Shown: positions 12,242-24,068 of the stretch, one piece after another | Layout of the letters: every line of letters begins with the position of its first letter | How positions within the stretch are numbered: the first letter of the stretch is position 1 | From: Protostelium mycophagum | Lineage: Eukaryota > Evosea > Variosea > Protosteliida > Protosteliaceae | Length of the DNA: 39,154 nt | Direction: 5' to 3' | Assembly (NCBI GenBank): GCA_002081555.1 | Contig: MZNV01002805.1 | Location: 1-39,154 of the forward strand | Made by a program: the position numbers and the translations under genes | Notes under the pieces: generated by a model | Seen by the model: only the letters and a program-made list of their open reading frames with translations | Databases searched by the model: none | What the model was told of the DNA's origin: nothing

Positions 12242-15200
12242 ATGGACACGGGGGAATGGCACCTCCTGCGCTCTGTTTTAGAGCGGATTACAGATGGTGT
12301 CTGTATTGCTCACCCAGAAGGAAAACTTGTATATATTAATCAAACATTGAGAAGATGGCTGCCGAATTTAACAGAAGGGAGAACGACTATCGACCAACTC
12401 TCTTCACTATGTACTGGATTATCACGGCCTCTGAAAGCATCATCTGCTGTGGCTAACTTATCTCTGAGCCCAGTTAAAGACACAGCCACAATCAATTCAC
12501 AAACAGAAGGCGAGAATAATTTCGATGTCGAATTATCTGGGCATCAAGAGGGCAACGTCATTATCCTCTTCAAGATGAAGGCCACAGAAAATGAACATAC
12601 AAACAAGAAACGGAGGTTAGAGACAGAAAGGATCGAACTTCCACCAGCAGAGTTACATCAGGTCGGTTACGTTTTATAATAAGTCGGTTATGATTCTCAG
12701 ATGATGAAGATTGTGGACAAGTATTCAGAATACATCAGCTGTATTTTTGAAGTTGATGAGAAGAAGACGACTCGAATTCTGCACGTAAATTCTGCCTTTC
12801 TCCAATGGACTTCACGAAAGACAGAGGGTACCGATTCTTAATGATCTCGATCTGATTGGTACAGACATTTATAACAAGGAGAACGAAGACATCCTTGGTC
12901 TTGGTGCACAATGGGATAATTTCGTCAAACAATTGGATGATCTCAAGGTGGTCGGTTCAAAGAGGGTCTATGAGTGCCAGACGAGGCCGGCTGCCGACCA
13001 GGACTTTGTACCATGCGAGATCACGACAACATATGTTGGCGAGAGAGCACCAAGAAAAAAACTGTTCTTACAAGTGATCGAGGATCAACAGAAGAAGAGA
13101 GACGGAATAGAACAACAAATTATTGAGAAAGAGAGGGCGGCTAATAACATGATGGAGAAGATGGGGATTCTGGCCAAATTTTTAGACGAGAGATCGCCCG
13201 TCATGATGGGTACATCATTTGATCTCGATTATGATATGATCTCACAAAATATTTGGCATTTTAAAAGCTGCAGCAGAAGTTTGTCTTTCTCTCTGTGCTT
13301 GTTCTCGTGACCTGTAAACAAAATATACTCCACAGACCTTCTGTTGTGCCGCTCTGCGGCAAAGCCGTAGGTTCACATATTCTAAATATGTCCGTGTACA
13401 AAATTCGAGTTTGTTGATGAGATCATGATAATGGGTAGGTACTTTAGAGGTTGATCCAGAGCAACAATCCATGCAGTTTGTCACGTTTAATCAAGCCGCT
13501 GCGGAGTATTTCAAGAGTTCAGGTTCAAGTGAGTTCTCGTTGTAGATGCGATTGTAGATGTTCTTTTCACTCAGATTTATCAGTCGAGTCACCCGCCAGC
13601 AAAGTTTGGATGTCGAATTTGCACAAATCACAACAACTACACCAGCCAGGTATTTATTTCAAGTTATTTATTTCATTTTATTTAATTCATTCAATTTTCA
13701 AACAAATTTGGATTCAAATCAAATTAAATTTTCAACTTGAATCTACAATAAATTTTCTGAAATTTCCAGTAACTTTCGAGGTGGAAAGTGATGATAAGAC
13801 ACTGTGCTGCTGTGGCGTACATGTCTCAGGTAACCGCTACTCCATCATCGCACAAGATATCACACAACGTAAAGAAGTGGAAGTCAAACTGCAGAAGCTT
13901 CACGAAGAACTCGAAAACGAGGTGAATTTTCTTGGAGAATTACCAGAATTTTCTCGGATAATTATCAGAAATTTCTGAAAAATTTACTGAAAAATAAAAG
14001 ATCAGGGCGAGAACGGAACAATTGGAAGGTGCCCTGGACGTAAAATCGAGATTTCTGTGAGTTTTCCATTGTGACATTTTAATGATATCATGACACAGAG
14101 CTACGATGTCGCATGAGATGAGAACGCCGCTCTTTGGGCTGATGGGAACGCTTAACATCTTGGCGGATATAAAACTCGAACCACAGTTCCAAGAAATGAT
14201 CAGAATCGGACAAATTTGTGGAGAACAATTATTGGTTCTCATAAACGGTGAGCTTTGGAATTTTCTCGGAATTTTCTGGACCGAAAATTCTGGGAAATTT
14301 GACAGAAAAAATGTTGAAAAATGCAGATATTTTGGATTTTTCACGGCTGCAGGAGAACAAAATGGAGATTGAAAATTATCCCTTTTCTATTCAACAGGTA
14401 CTTCTCCACAATATCTCTTACAATTCTCCACAATCTCCTTACATTTCACCTATTTTTCTCAGAAATTTCTGAGAAAATTCAGGCCATCCAAGATTCGATG
14501 GAGGTGGTGGCTGTGGACGCTCAAAAGAAAGGAATAGATTTAGTATATGACATCTTCAACAGAATACCCGTACAGATGCTCGGTGAAGACGACGTCAAAT
14601 GCAACACCCCCCTCACGTGAGTCCATCTACAACGATGTATACGCAGGAAAATGGCAATACCCGTGACGCAGCGCCAAAAAAATCAGTAAAACATAAAGAA
14701 AATAATACAGCACTGGCAAAGCCACAGTAGTATCAAAGTCTGAATGCATCTTCCGGGGAAATGGAGCACTAATTTCTCCGACACCACCATGCAGGTGTAA
14801 AAACCCCTTTTCCTAAGAAACTAAAGCTGGTGGAACATTGAGGCTTAGCCTCAGTTGTCATCATTTCCCGCCAAAAACAGACGACAACGAGGATTGAAGA
14901 AATTAATAAAACAACAGGGACGAATTTACACCAGATTCGGTAGTAGGGGATGCGGCCAGAGTCAGACAAGTCTGTTTTTATCATTTCATTTTTAATTTTT
15001 ATTATGGGTTTCCACAATGGAAAAGAATTTTTATATATTTGTATTTCTGAGAAGACTCGTGCGTTTTACAAATCTTTTAATTGAAATGACAGCTGTGTGA
15101 CAACTAATGGAAAATTCATTTTACGTTCCACAAATTGTAGATAAAGAAAAATCATTTTTTTCATTGAAATTTTTGACATATTTCCAGGTCTTAGTTAACT

Positions 15201-17098
15201 TATTGAGTAATGCCATTAAATTCTCCGAAAGAGGGCAAGTAATTATCCGAGTCCGATTACACCCAAAGCAGCCCAACAGCAAGAACTTTTTCATAGAATT
15301 TTCTGTGGAAGATTCAGGTGCGTAAAATTTTTCCTGCTGAAATTTCATTCAGAACAAAAAAAATTAAAAAATGAGCAGGGGTTGGAATTGAAGCTGAGGC
15401 TAAGGTGCACCTGTTCCAACCTTTCTACCAAGCAGATACTTCTGCGACACGAAAATACGTAAGTTGAAATTTCACGTGGACCTCCATCTCATTGTAGATT
15501 CCAAACGAACACCAAACAAAAATTTGAAATTTAAATATTCGTTAGGGCGGGACGGGACTCGGCCTTCCCATTTGTAAAAAACTTTGTGAACTCATGGGTG
15601 GAAATCTGAAATTTCAAAGCATCGACGGGAAAGGCTCACGTAACATTTTCCCGCCAAAATTTTCGCTGAAAACTCCAGTATTCACCTTCAACATTATGAC
15701 AGTGGACGCGCACAAGTTCGACATACCGAAGCCCCCTTTCTTTAAGTTGGCAAATCGGGGCAGAGTCATTGTGAGTGACAGCAACAAGCCCTCCTGCAGG
15801 GCGATAAGAAATATTATGGAATGGTGGGGGTTCGAGGTGACGGAGCTGCCGACAAGAGATGAGGTGAATTTTCCGCGAAATTTCAGGGGAAATTTCAGTG
15901 GTCATTCGAAAAAAATTTCGGTTGGGTGTTCTGGAAAAATACAATTTTTTCGGTCTCAAATAATTGGCTTCGTCCTCATCTTTTGGTCCGTCTCATCTGA
16001 TTGGTCCAGGTTCTGCAATGTCTTCTTGGCCTCGCAGAGGCACAGACAAGCAACCCGGGACTAGCCTCTTACCGCCTTCTCATCATCGATTACAAGAATC
16101 TGACTCTGGAAACCATCTCCCAATCCAATCATTCCACATTGGCCTCATTAATGTTGGATCCGACGGCAATGTCCACGGCGAGATTGACCATCTCTGCATT
16201 TCACAGATCATGCCCTTCATTTGTGAAACAGAAACTCGCCTCTGAAGGTGATTTTTCTCTTTGTAGATGTAACATGAGAAGTTACATTGATCATGATTAG
16301 ATATAATGATGACGGTGGCATCGCACCTCGGCATTCAAGCATTGGTCATGTGTACACCTAAAATCACCCCACCAGAGAACTACAGAGTTGTAAAGAAGCC
16401 CATCAAGATCAGATCATTGTGCAAGATGACGTGTCTTGTTCTCGGAATGACCTCATCGGACATCATCAGACATGGAAGTAAAGAGACACTCGTCATCAGA
16501 CCAAAGAGCCCTGCCTTCTTGCCGCTAAGAATTCTGGTTGCTGAGGACAACCCCCTGAACCAAAAGGTGCGTTGTAGTCGGAACTTTCGAGGAAATGCAT
16601 CTTGTCACGCGTGATTCGATGACATGAAGATTGCAGACAAACATGGATCGCGAGATCAAGAAGATGATCATGTCGATTGACGGATGACAGGTAGTAAGGA
16701 GGCTCTTGAGCAGCATGGGATTCAGGGATTGCGAGATCGTCAATAATGGCCAACTCGCATTCGAAGCCATCGTGAGAGGTCGTTACGACGTCGTACTCAT
16801 GGACGTCATGGTCAGTCACTCTATTTTTAGATCTTCTCACCCGTTGTAGATGCCCATAATGGGGGGAATAGAAGCCACAGAGAAGATCAGAACTCTTCCA
16901 CCTGATCACCAGCCGATCATTGTCGGCCTCACCGCCGATGCATGCGGAGAGAACGAAGAGAAGTGCAGGAACGCTGGCATGGACGATTTCTTGACGAAAC
17001 CGGTGCAGCAAGCCAAACTACAGAAGGTCCTTCAAGACTGTGCACTCTCTGTAGTTCACAAACAGAATTCGAAAGAGGAGGGACACAGAAGAAGCTAA
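12242..17098 (+). CDS. Hybrid sensor histidine kinase with PAS-like region and two receiver domains
   Basis: About 1,005 residues in 18 exons. The N-terminal PAS-like segment (RITDGVCIAHPEGKLVYIN) is followed by further PAS-type sequence and a coiled coil. The histidine-kinase core has the H-box MSHEMRTPLFG (His codon at 14111), N-box VNLLSNAIKFS (about 15190), G1 DSGVGI, F-box LFQPFYQAD and G2 GGTGLGL (about 15546). A first, diverged receiver (RVIVSDSNKPS, then LLIIDYKN) and a canonical receiver follow: VAEDNPLNQK, phospho-acceptor in LMDVMMP, and LTKPV. There is no membrane segment, so it is probably cytosolic, passing phosphate from His to Asp and then to an Hpt protein. Exon phases agree everywhere except at the N-box junction, where an unusually long intron (from about 14594 or 14617 to 15187) has no clean in-phase donor. 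AATAAA overlaps the region of the stop. Confidence 0.9.
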
Positions 17099-18000
17099 TA
17101 AATTTTGCACATAGAAGTTGGGTTGAAAAGAGGATCGAAGTGAAGAAAAATGTTCCATTTGGTTTTGCATTCCATGATTCTGATGGTGAAGAAAGATGAG
17201 TAGGTGTGGTAGGACTTGATGCGAAGAGTTCCATCACTGCTTCTTTATCTTTCTGCGTATATTTGAGATGAAAGGGTTGTGCCGGACAGTTACACCCCTG
17301 AATCCTCAGCACAGCAGAGCCACGGCCCCGCACCTGGATCGATGATACCACTCGTTGTTGTCAATGACCCTGTTTGGAGACACATAGCAGAGCCATCCGA
17401 AGTACCTTTTGCATCTTCGTCTTCTGATATATTATACAGGGCCCACAATTCCTGCACCTGCACTACCAAGCGTTAGCAGAGATACCCTTGGGAGTAGTTC
17501 TTGCTCTGTGCCTCTAAGATATCTTGTACAGCCGAACGTGCTACCGGTTGTCGGAGCAAAAAGTAAGTGTTTCAGGTTTCGAGTTGGGCGATCCAATCTA
17601 CCAAGGTTGCTTTGATGTGACAGAGCCATCTCGCATTGAATTGACAATTGCTGTAGGCATAGCAGATTCGGTTAGATTTATTTGGATGTTGATGACGGCT
17701 GTCTACAAAGCATGTCAATTTCTTATCCAGCTAGAGGAGATTTCAGATATGTTCTCTAAAAAGCTCTTTTGTCGACCCTCTTTATCGAAACATCAGAAAG
17801 ATGCAAAATACAATCTTGTTCTTTTTCTTTATGTGTTTTGTTGATGTTAGCTTTGGTAAAATCTGGTGTGACATCTGAGTGATTGATGTCACAAGAAAAC
17901 AGTCTTCTTTCAAGTAAATTGCTCACTTGGGGATAAGAAGTGCATTTATCAAATAGAGCCTATACATTTCAATACATAAAATTTCTCTCGTCTACAACCA
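17099..18000 (+). other. Weakly coding region, possible small unrecognised gene
   Basis: An open frame with a plausible 44-nt intron (donor after 17561, acceptor near 17605) would link a Pro/Ser-rich stretch (PTIPAPALPS..) to a segment ending YNLVLFLYVFC at 17844. No clear start codon or fitting upstream exon was found, and no family is recognised. It may be a real gene, a gene remnant or chance. The last 150 bases before the tRNA at 18001 look non-coding. Confidence 0.2.
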
Positions 18001-18073
18001 GGCTCCATGGCCAAGTTGGCAAGGCGCTTCCCTAGTAAGGAAGAGATCATGGGTTCGAGTCCCATTGGAGCCT
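18001..18073 (+). tRNA. tRNA-Thr (anticodon AGT)
   Basis: Third identical 73-nt copy. The same TCTACAACCA leader stands directly before base 1, and a short TTTT run follows the gene. Confidence 0.97.
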
Positions 18074-18278
18074 ATCACCCATTTTGTTGGTTATTGCTCC
18101 ACTTGTACATTTTTATGAGCCTTCTTACTTTTCTTTAAAGAGTTTGAAGAAATGAAAGCTGCGTGTGCCTTAAAGCAGGACACTTGAGCCTGCGTTTGCA
18201 GAAACTATTTTCGAAGCCGGATGTGACATTTCAGATGACGTCACAACGGAAAAATCACCAACCGATCCGTCAATTAGA

Positions 18279-19041
18279 ATGATCAGAACCATATTACAGA
18301 AGTAAATGCAATATAATTCATTAATCTGCGATCTGACTTATCAATTAGTAATCCTCTTAAGACATCTCATCGCATTTGTCCAGTTCAGACCCAATCTCTC
18401 GTCTTCAGAGGATATGCGGCAAAGTCAGATGCAACCAAAGCTGCCAAACCAAAGAAATCACTAGTAGACGACCATGTAACAATTGTGACGAAGTCTAATC
18501 GTCTATCTGCCAGTAAACAGAAGGAGAAAGAAAAGGATCAGGAGAAGAAGATCGCAGCTGCCAAATTGAAAGAGATCCAAAAGACGAAGCCCAAGAGAGT
18601 TCTTTCACCACAACAGATTCATTTGAAAGATTTCTGGGCGAAGATGAAGCAGGAGAACAGAGATGCCAAGTACACATCACAAGATCTCCCAATAATTACT
18701 AAGAAAGCGAGAGAGGAATGGGAAGGCTTCACCGAAGCACAAAAGAAGGTGATGATTCTCATATTGTGCCACATCAGTAATACTCACATTTGAAGACCTA
18801 TCAAGACAGAGCCGCCGCCGATAAAGAAGAAAAGACAAAGCTTATTGCGGAATATAAGGCCCGTCTTCCAGTGAGCTACACCAGCTGGACCCTCTTTTGC
18901 AAGAAGAATTTCAGTGCTGTGGATGGAACATTCTCAGAGAAGCTGCAGCAGTTGAAGGATCAATACAAAGCAGTAGATGAAAACACTAAGCAAGCATTGA
19001 GCGAGGAGGCCAACGAACTCAACAGAAAATCGAGAGAGTAG
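18279..19041 (+). CDS. Protein with two HMG boxes, possibly mitochondrial (TFAM/Abf2-like)
   Basis: Three exons (18279-18301, 18409-18748, 18796-19041) total 609 nt, 202 residues, with matching phases. The N-terminus (MIRTILQKGYAAKS) is short, basic and free of acids, compatible with mitochondrial import. A Lys-rich stretch is followed by HMG box 1 (LKDFWAKMKQENRDAKYT.. EEWEGFTEAQKKTYQDRA) and a second, poorer box (SYTSWTLFCKKNFSAV.. QLKDQYKAVDENTKQALSEEA). HMG boxes bend DNA, and in mitochondria such proteins package and help transcribe mtDNA. Nuclear HMGB-type location is the alternative. AATAAA lies a few bases after the stop. Confidence 0.75.
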
Positions 19042-19223
19042 TCAATAAACGTTGATTAGACATGTACATGGCTGAATGAACTGTTATTCATGTCCCCATG
19101 GCAATAGACACACCAAAGATCTCATACAATATCCCTTTTTAATTTGCAAACTTAGTGATGACTGACTTGTGAAGAGAAGAGCTTTGCAAGCTAACTTTAC
19201 AATTTATTCGATTCTCAGTGCAT

Positions 19224-20553
19224 TTAGAATGCCAACAAGAGGGCTGCAGCAACCAAGAGGGCAGAGACGAACAGTCCTCCGGCAGAGCTGCTGGGGTTGA
19301 TGGCAGTTGTGGCGGCAGGGTTGCCGGAAGGGTTAGGAGAACTGGTGGTTGCTGGAGCAGTGGTGGAGGCATAGACAGCATAAGTCGAGAAGTGGTTCAC
19401 TTGTACAGAGACTGTTGCGGAGGCAGCGTTGTAGACAGAGTTGGTCAAGACCTCGGCAGCTCCAGTCGCGGTGTTGTAGAAGGCCCAGTATACCTTTTGT
19501 CCCGCCTTGATGCCCATGGCACTTGTGTCTTGTACAAGGGTGGCTCCCAAATTGGCCTGATTTTGTACAGAGACGTCGACAGCGAATCCGGCGTATACAG
19601 TGTTGGCAGGACCGATGTTTGCAGAGGCATTGGCGGCGACCTGAATGTTTGTGCTGTAAGCGGTGTTGACGGTGGCTTGAATGGTAGTATCGGCGGCGTT
19701 GGTCAAACGGATGAGGAAGTTCTTCGAGAAGTAGTAGGCGGTGTTCACTCCGGCCTTGACCTTGGCGGCTGTTCCAAAGAGTACGGGGAAGACAGCGGGG
19801 GTGTTGGCGGTAACCCCGGTGGAGAAGTCAACGTTCGCAGCGACTACAACGGCGCGGCTGACAGCGGGGAGGGTGAAGTTGTAGTTGGTGATGGTGGTGG
19901 TGCCGGGGTTGTAGTTGATGGTGACGGGTAGAGCACCGAAAAAGCTTCCGTCAGCAGAGCCTGAAGAGTACACGGAGTTGGGTCCCGCTACAACGAGTCA
20001 GATCCCTGCCAGGCATTTTCAAAAAGAAATTACCAGTGGTGTTTACGGCGTAAAACAACTGCAAATTGGAAGACAAAGTTGTCGGAATAGAGAGGACAGT
20101 GGCAGGGGTCAAGACGAGGTAAACTTGGAAGGTGCCAGGTGTGAGATCTGTGTCAAAGGTGAACCCAAAGTTTGCATTTCCTCCAGATGATACAGAACCG
20201 CCCACACCACCGCTGTAGAAAGTCAGGTCACTTCTGTATTCGTAGACTCACGATGAGGAAACTCCAGCGAGACCGTTGATGTTTCCACCGACGTAAGAGT
20301 TGGCATAAAAGTTGACTGTTCCAGCAGCCTGAGCGCTGACAAAGAGTTCAGCATTGATGCCCAAGTTCAGCAGTTGTCCGACGTTCAGGACGCTTGATCC
20401 ACTGCTTTTTACGGTGCCAGCCACTGTCGTAATAGAAGCCAGCTTCAAAGCGGTGGTTACTCCAAATGAAGCGGTCGTGTTGGAAGACCCAAAGATGGGC
20501 AGCTGGGCAAAAGCCAGAGCGAAGAGTGAGAGTAGGGCAAGTGTCTTCTGCAT
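19224..20553 (-). CDS. GPI-anchored secreted surface protein of unknown fold
   Basis: Three exons on the minus strand (20553-20252, 20212-20034, 19987-19224) sum to 1,245 nt, 414 residues, phases consistent. It begins with a signal peptide (MQKTLALLSLFALAFAQ). The body is rich in Ala, Val, Thr, Asn and Gly with beta-strand-like alternation and NxT/S sites. The tail is a Ser/Thr/Pro-rich stalk followed by SSSAGGLFVSALLVAAALLLAF-type hydrophobic residues (a GPI signal). No family is recognised. The last intron ends in gttgtag. A 237-residue antisense frame across exon 3 is a shadow. Confidence 0.85.
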
Positions 20554-22383
20554 GTCTTTATCTGCTCTGTGTCTGGCAAAGAATGACTCTGAGAGGCCTC
20601 AGAATTGCACATCACGTGACCCAGCCGAAACCGGGTTCTGAGTGAACTACCGCATAAATATCTTGCGGTTATTACCGTTATCAACTGTCAATCTGCAAAC
20701 TCCGATGAGGGAAGTTCCAGAGATAGGGAGCGAAGACAGCTGCCGAAAAGCTCTTATGCTGGCATCACCAAGCACTACCACGCCTGAGATCGGTGCAGAT
20801 CTGGTAAGGCTGGTATCGTGTTGGCAGTGAAGAAGCAAGCGCGAGTTCAGAAAGATGGTGAAGGATGGCTGGACCTATGGCGCGTGCATTATTGTAGGGC
20901 CTTGCCCTCATGAGGCGGGACTATAGCTGTACAAAGAGGGACCTGGCAGTTGTACAAAAATGTTTTGAGCGGATTTGACACTTGGACCTCTACAGATTTG
21001 ACAGTTGCTCAATTAAAGTGCTCAGCTACATACCCGCAGCAGCAGCCAAAGAGGGCCGAGTGGCTGTCCTGGTGTTGGCGGCAAAAAGGTATTTTTGAGT
21101 CCAAAAGGGATTAAAATGTACACATAAATATGGAAAGAAGTTTTATTTGTTGTAGTTTGACACAATGAAAGGTTGCGCATGGTCCAGCACATGAAGTTTT
21201 ATCTTACAAAAGGTGAGAAAGCTGAAGTGAAGAACGTAATAAAGGCATGAAGGTATTTTCCAATGATGATAACAAAGATGCAAAGTCGTGGCAGGAAAGC
21301 CACAGAACAAAAGAGTGCAGGATGTAACTCAAAATGAGCAGAAAAGATGATCAACAAAGAAGATGCCAAATCTTTGCGGCAAAGCCACAGAATCCTACAG
21401 AAAAAAAATCGGATGCAGGATGCAAGGACGACCAAAGGTCGCACCAATAAATGCAAACGCGATACGGTAAAAAATAATAGGATGAAAAAGCACAGATACC
21501 GCGCAGACTAAAAGAAAGTGTAGAGTATGCAATTGTTGTGGCATTGCCACAATCACCAAAAATGCCTATAAAACGTTGCGTGATGGAATGCAGTTCAGAG
21601 TGCTTTGCACTACTGTTGCAGAAGAAAGTTCAGAATGATACAGAAGAGAAACAAGATTTGAAGAGATTGACTGAGAGAATATGGAAAAATAAAGTGAACT
21701 GAATGATGAATGTAAGGAATCTCGATTTGTCAATTAGAGGAAAAGAAGATGTAGATGATCCACGAAGATTTGAATAGTGATTGTAGGTGAAATCGGAGAG
21801 AGAACCAATTGAATGATGGGATTGTGTCTTGATAGAAGAGATGTAAGAAGGGAAAGTGAAGAAGCAGAGGACGCCCAAGGGGCGAGGATTGAAAGGACCG
21901 TCCAAAAGAAAAGTCGATCTGTGTCGGAGAGTTTGAGGAGCTCATTCACGTCGTGGACGTGTCGAGTGAAAGAAGATGACGATTTAAATCTTGAAGTTTT
22001 TCCGTGTATTTCGTGCCCGTAAGGATTGTGTAAATCATTTGTGTTGCTTGCAGTGAAAAGGTGTTGCAGTTTGTATCGATCTAAAATAATCGTCGTGAAG
22101 GATCGTTGGGGGCGGAAAATGATGACTGACTCTTTGAGTGTAAAGTTTTCTTGGTGAAACGTAGAAGTGCAGTCGTTTGTGTGTTGTTTGTGTGATTCTG
22201 ATGTTAACTCGGGCAGAAATCGGCTTCCAATTTTAGGTGTCGACATTTATTACCGCAGATCGTAAGGACTTTTCAGAGAAAACCAGTTCAGTGAAAAACG
22301 TCATTCTATTTATAGACTGAAGCCAATCCAAAAGGGCAGAAAGATTAAATCGTTCTTGATTTTTGACGAGTAAAAATGACATC
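20554..22383. other. Long interval without a convincing gene
   Basis: Next to the GPI-protein start lies a CACGTG word and a TCTGAG-AGGC-CTCAGA hairpin (about 20590), possibly promoter parts. The central part contains several copies of the GCGGCAAAGCCACAG-type palindrome (21289, 21373, 21535). One intronless 170-codon frame on the minus strand (22246-21734, starting MSTPKIGSRFLP) is listed separately. I see no other coding signal. Confidence 0.4.
21734..22246 (-). CDS. Hypothetical protein, uncertain
   Basis: A single 170-codon open frame with ATG start, Ser/Thr/His-rich, with a mid-to-late hydrophobic stretch (LFFWTVLSILAPWASSASSL) that could cross a membrane. No family is recognised. It has no intron, unlike almost every other gene here. 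It is longer than most chance frames in the interval, but its codon content gives no strong support. Confidence 0.25.
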   Translation of the reverse strand: MSTPKIGSRFLPELTSESHKQHTNDCTSTFHQENFTLKESVIIFRPQRSFTTIILDRYKLQHLFTASNTNDLHNPYGHEIHGKTSRFKSSSSFTRHVHDVNELLKLSDTDRLFFWTVLSILAPWASSASSLSLLTSLLSRHNPIIQLVLSPISPTITIQIFVDHLHLLFL

Positions 22384-22456
22384 AGGCTCCAATGGGACTC
22401 GAACCCATGATCTCTTCCTTACTAGGGAAGCGCCTTGCCAACTTGGCCATGGAGCC
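22384..22456 (-). tRNA. tRNA-Thr (anticodon AGT)
   Basis: Reverse-strand copy, identical over 73 nt to the three plus-strand copies. TCTACAACCA again stands directly before base 1 on its own strand, and a TTTTT run follows for termination. Confidence 0.97.
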
Positions 22457-22598
22457 TGGTTGTAGACAGATTTATGAATGACAAGTTGATAATTGTTAAA
22501 TGGCAACAAACAACATACAATTTGAATGTGAGGAAATCAATCTCCTCACATAAAGAACAAACTCAGTGCAGGTATCATTCACAAAGAAAGGCTTTGTT

Positions 22599-24060
22599 TT
22601 ACAGCATCTGCACATAATTGGATGGAATCTGCCCTCTTCTCGCGTGGAGTTCGGCCTCCCACCATTCGCCGTTCATCTCTATAATCTCTACAAGATCTCC
22701 ACTCCTCACCGACAGTTCAGTCTCGTCTCTGGCGGTAAAGTCATACAAGACCTGGGGATGGTCGGAATTTCGAGGAAATCTCGTGGAGATTTACCTTTGC
22801 CCTCTTGGCGTTATTGGCTGGTGGAGGGGGGACTGGCTTCATCTGTGATTTTTAGTTGTGAGATAATCAATAAGTATCCTCTGCTGCACGTACTCTGGCA
22901 GGCTGTATATGTCAGAATCTTGACAGGTGTCAAGGACATACCTGTGGTTGTGGAGCGCCTCTCGCCATTCCCGGAAGTTGTACACCCCTAAAAGGGGTGT
23001 TCCCCACACTTCCCGCCCTCCCCCTCACATCTTGCTGTTGTAGACGGTCAATTTACGTACGAACAACATTATCCTACCAGCTGTGGCAAGGGAAGAGACC
23101 AAGAGAGAGGCACCTCATGGTCCAAAAGATGTGCACAGCAGAGGTGCATCGCTAAGATAAATTCCTGGACATTTAGTTTGGAGTCAGAGTCCACATCGGC
23201 GGTCCTCCTTTGTGTTGTCAGTGTGCTGGTCTTTCTTTAAAGGTGGATCTACCAATGTATTTCGAAAAGTGTGGAGCAGACTTGGCACAAAGATGCTGCA
23301 TTTTTTGGCGCGAAGCGTTCGTTTTTAAATTTTTTGCAGCAAAATGGGATGAATAAATGTACGATTACCATATTCTGGCAAGCATCGGCTTCGCTATTCC
23401 CGAGCGCGGGAAAAAATTCTTCGCCACATCACCCCCGATGAGTCCTACCCCCTGTGTGTCCAGTTTTTTGAACAAATCTTGGTAAGTCCTCACTTCCTCT
23501 GGCGTGATCATCTCGAAAGAAGAGAAGAGATGAGTGGAAAACTCTGCGAAAGTTCAGTGATTATTCAGAGAAAATCTGTAGACGACCTTCAGAAGCGTTG
23601 GCATTTGAAATCTGTCATATGTCAGATTTTGACAGCTGTAGATGATACATATATAAGATATCTCACTTGGGGGGCGAGAGGCTGAGGGGGTCTGTTTTGT
23701 ACAAAGGCGGGGGGCTGTGGTTGCGCAGGCTGTAATAATTGTGCTCTAGGAACAGGCAGGGAAGCTCCTTGTGGTGGTCCTGTTTACGTGAGCGATCACG
23801 TTAATTACCGTGAAGAGATCACCTCGGCTAGGAGGTTGCACTTGAGACGGGACACTTGCCTTCACATATGAGTAAAGATCCTGAAATTTCCCTGAAATTT
23901 CGCGACATTACCTGTGCGGGACCTTTGTTCACTGTCCGGTGTTGAGGTCCTTCGCGATTTACAACTTCGTAACATACTGATTCCTGGAACAGAGAAGGGG
24001 GTAATGTTTGACCTCCCGATGACTGGGGTGGGTTCACCTGACTTTTTCAACTTGAAATTG
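22599..24060 (-). CDS. EH-domain and SH3-domain adaptor (endocytosis type)
   Basis: Read on the minus strand. A Pro/Gln-rich region (GPAQASVPSQVQPPSRGPPQ..) is joined by in-phase introns to an EH domain beginning MITPEEVRTYQDLFKKLD (about 23515), with ARIW and an EF-hand loop DVDSDSKLNVQEF followed by ILAMHL. Then come a Pro-rich linker (MKPVPPPPANN) and a C-terminal SH3 domain, VLYDFTARDETELSV..EWWEAELHARRG..PSNYVQML, ending at TAA 22599. EH domains bind NPF peptides and SH3 domains bind PxxP, as in EPS15, intersectin and Pan1. Exact exons between the EH domain and the linker are unsure. No ATG was found upstream of the Pro-rich part: the protein either starts at Met in MITPEEV or continues from further upstream. 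Confidence 0.7.
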
Positions 24061-24068
24061 CTCAAATC

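Noticed and set aside
19218-19931. 237-codon plus-strand open frame
   Set aside because: It is antisense to exon 3 of the GPI-anchored protein, which has signal peptide, phase-matched introns and anchor signal. The frame is Gly/Val/Asp-biased, as expected for a shadow.
21199-21456. Minus-strand frame with Leu/Phe-rich sequence
   Set aside because: Hydrophobic codons arise from a T-rich complement of an A/G-rich spacer. No other gene feature.
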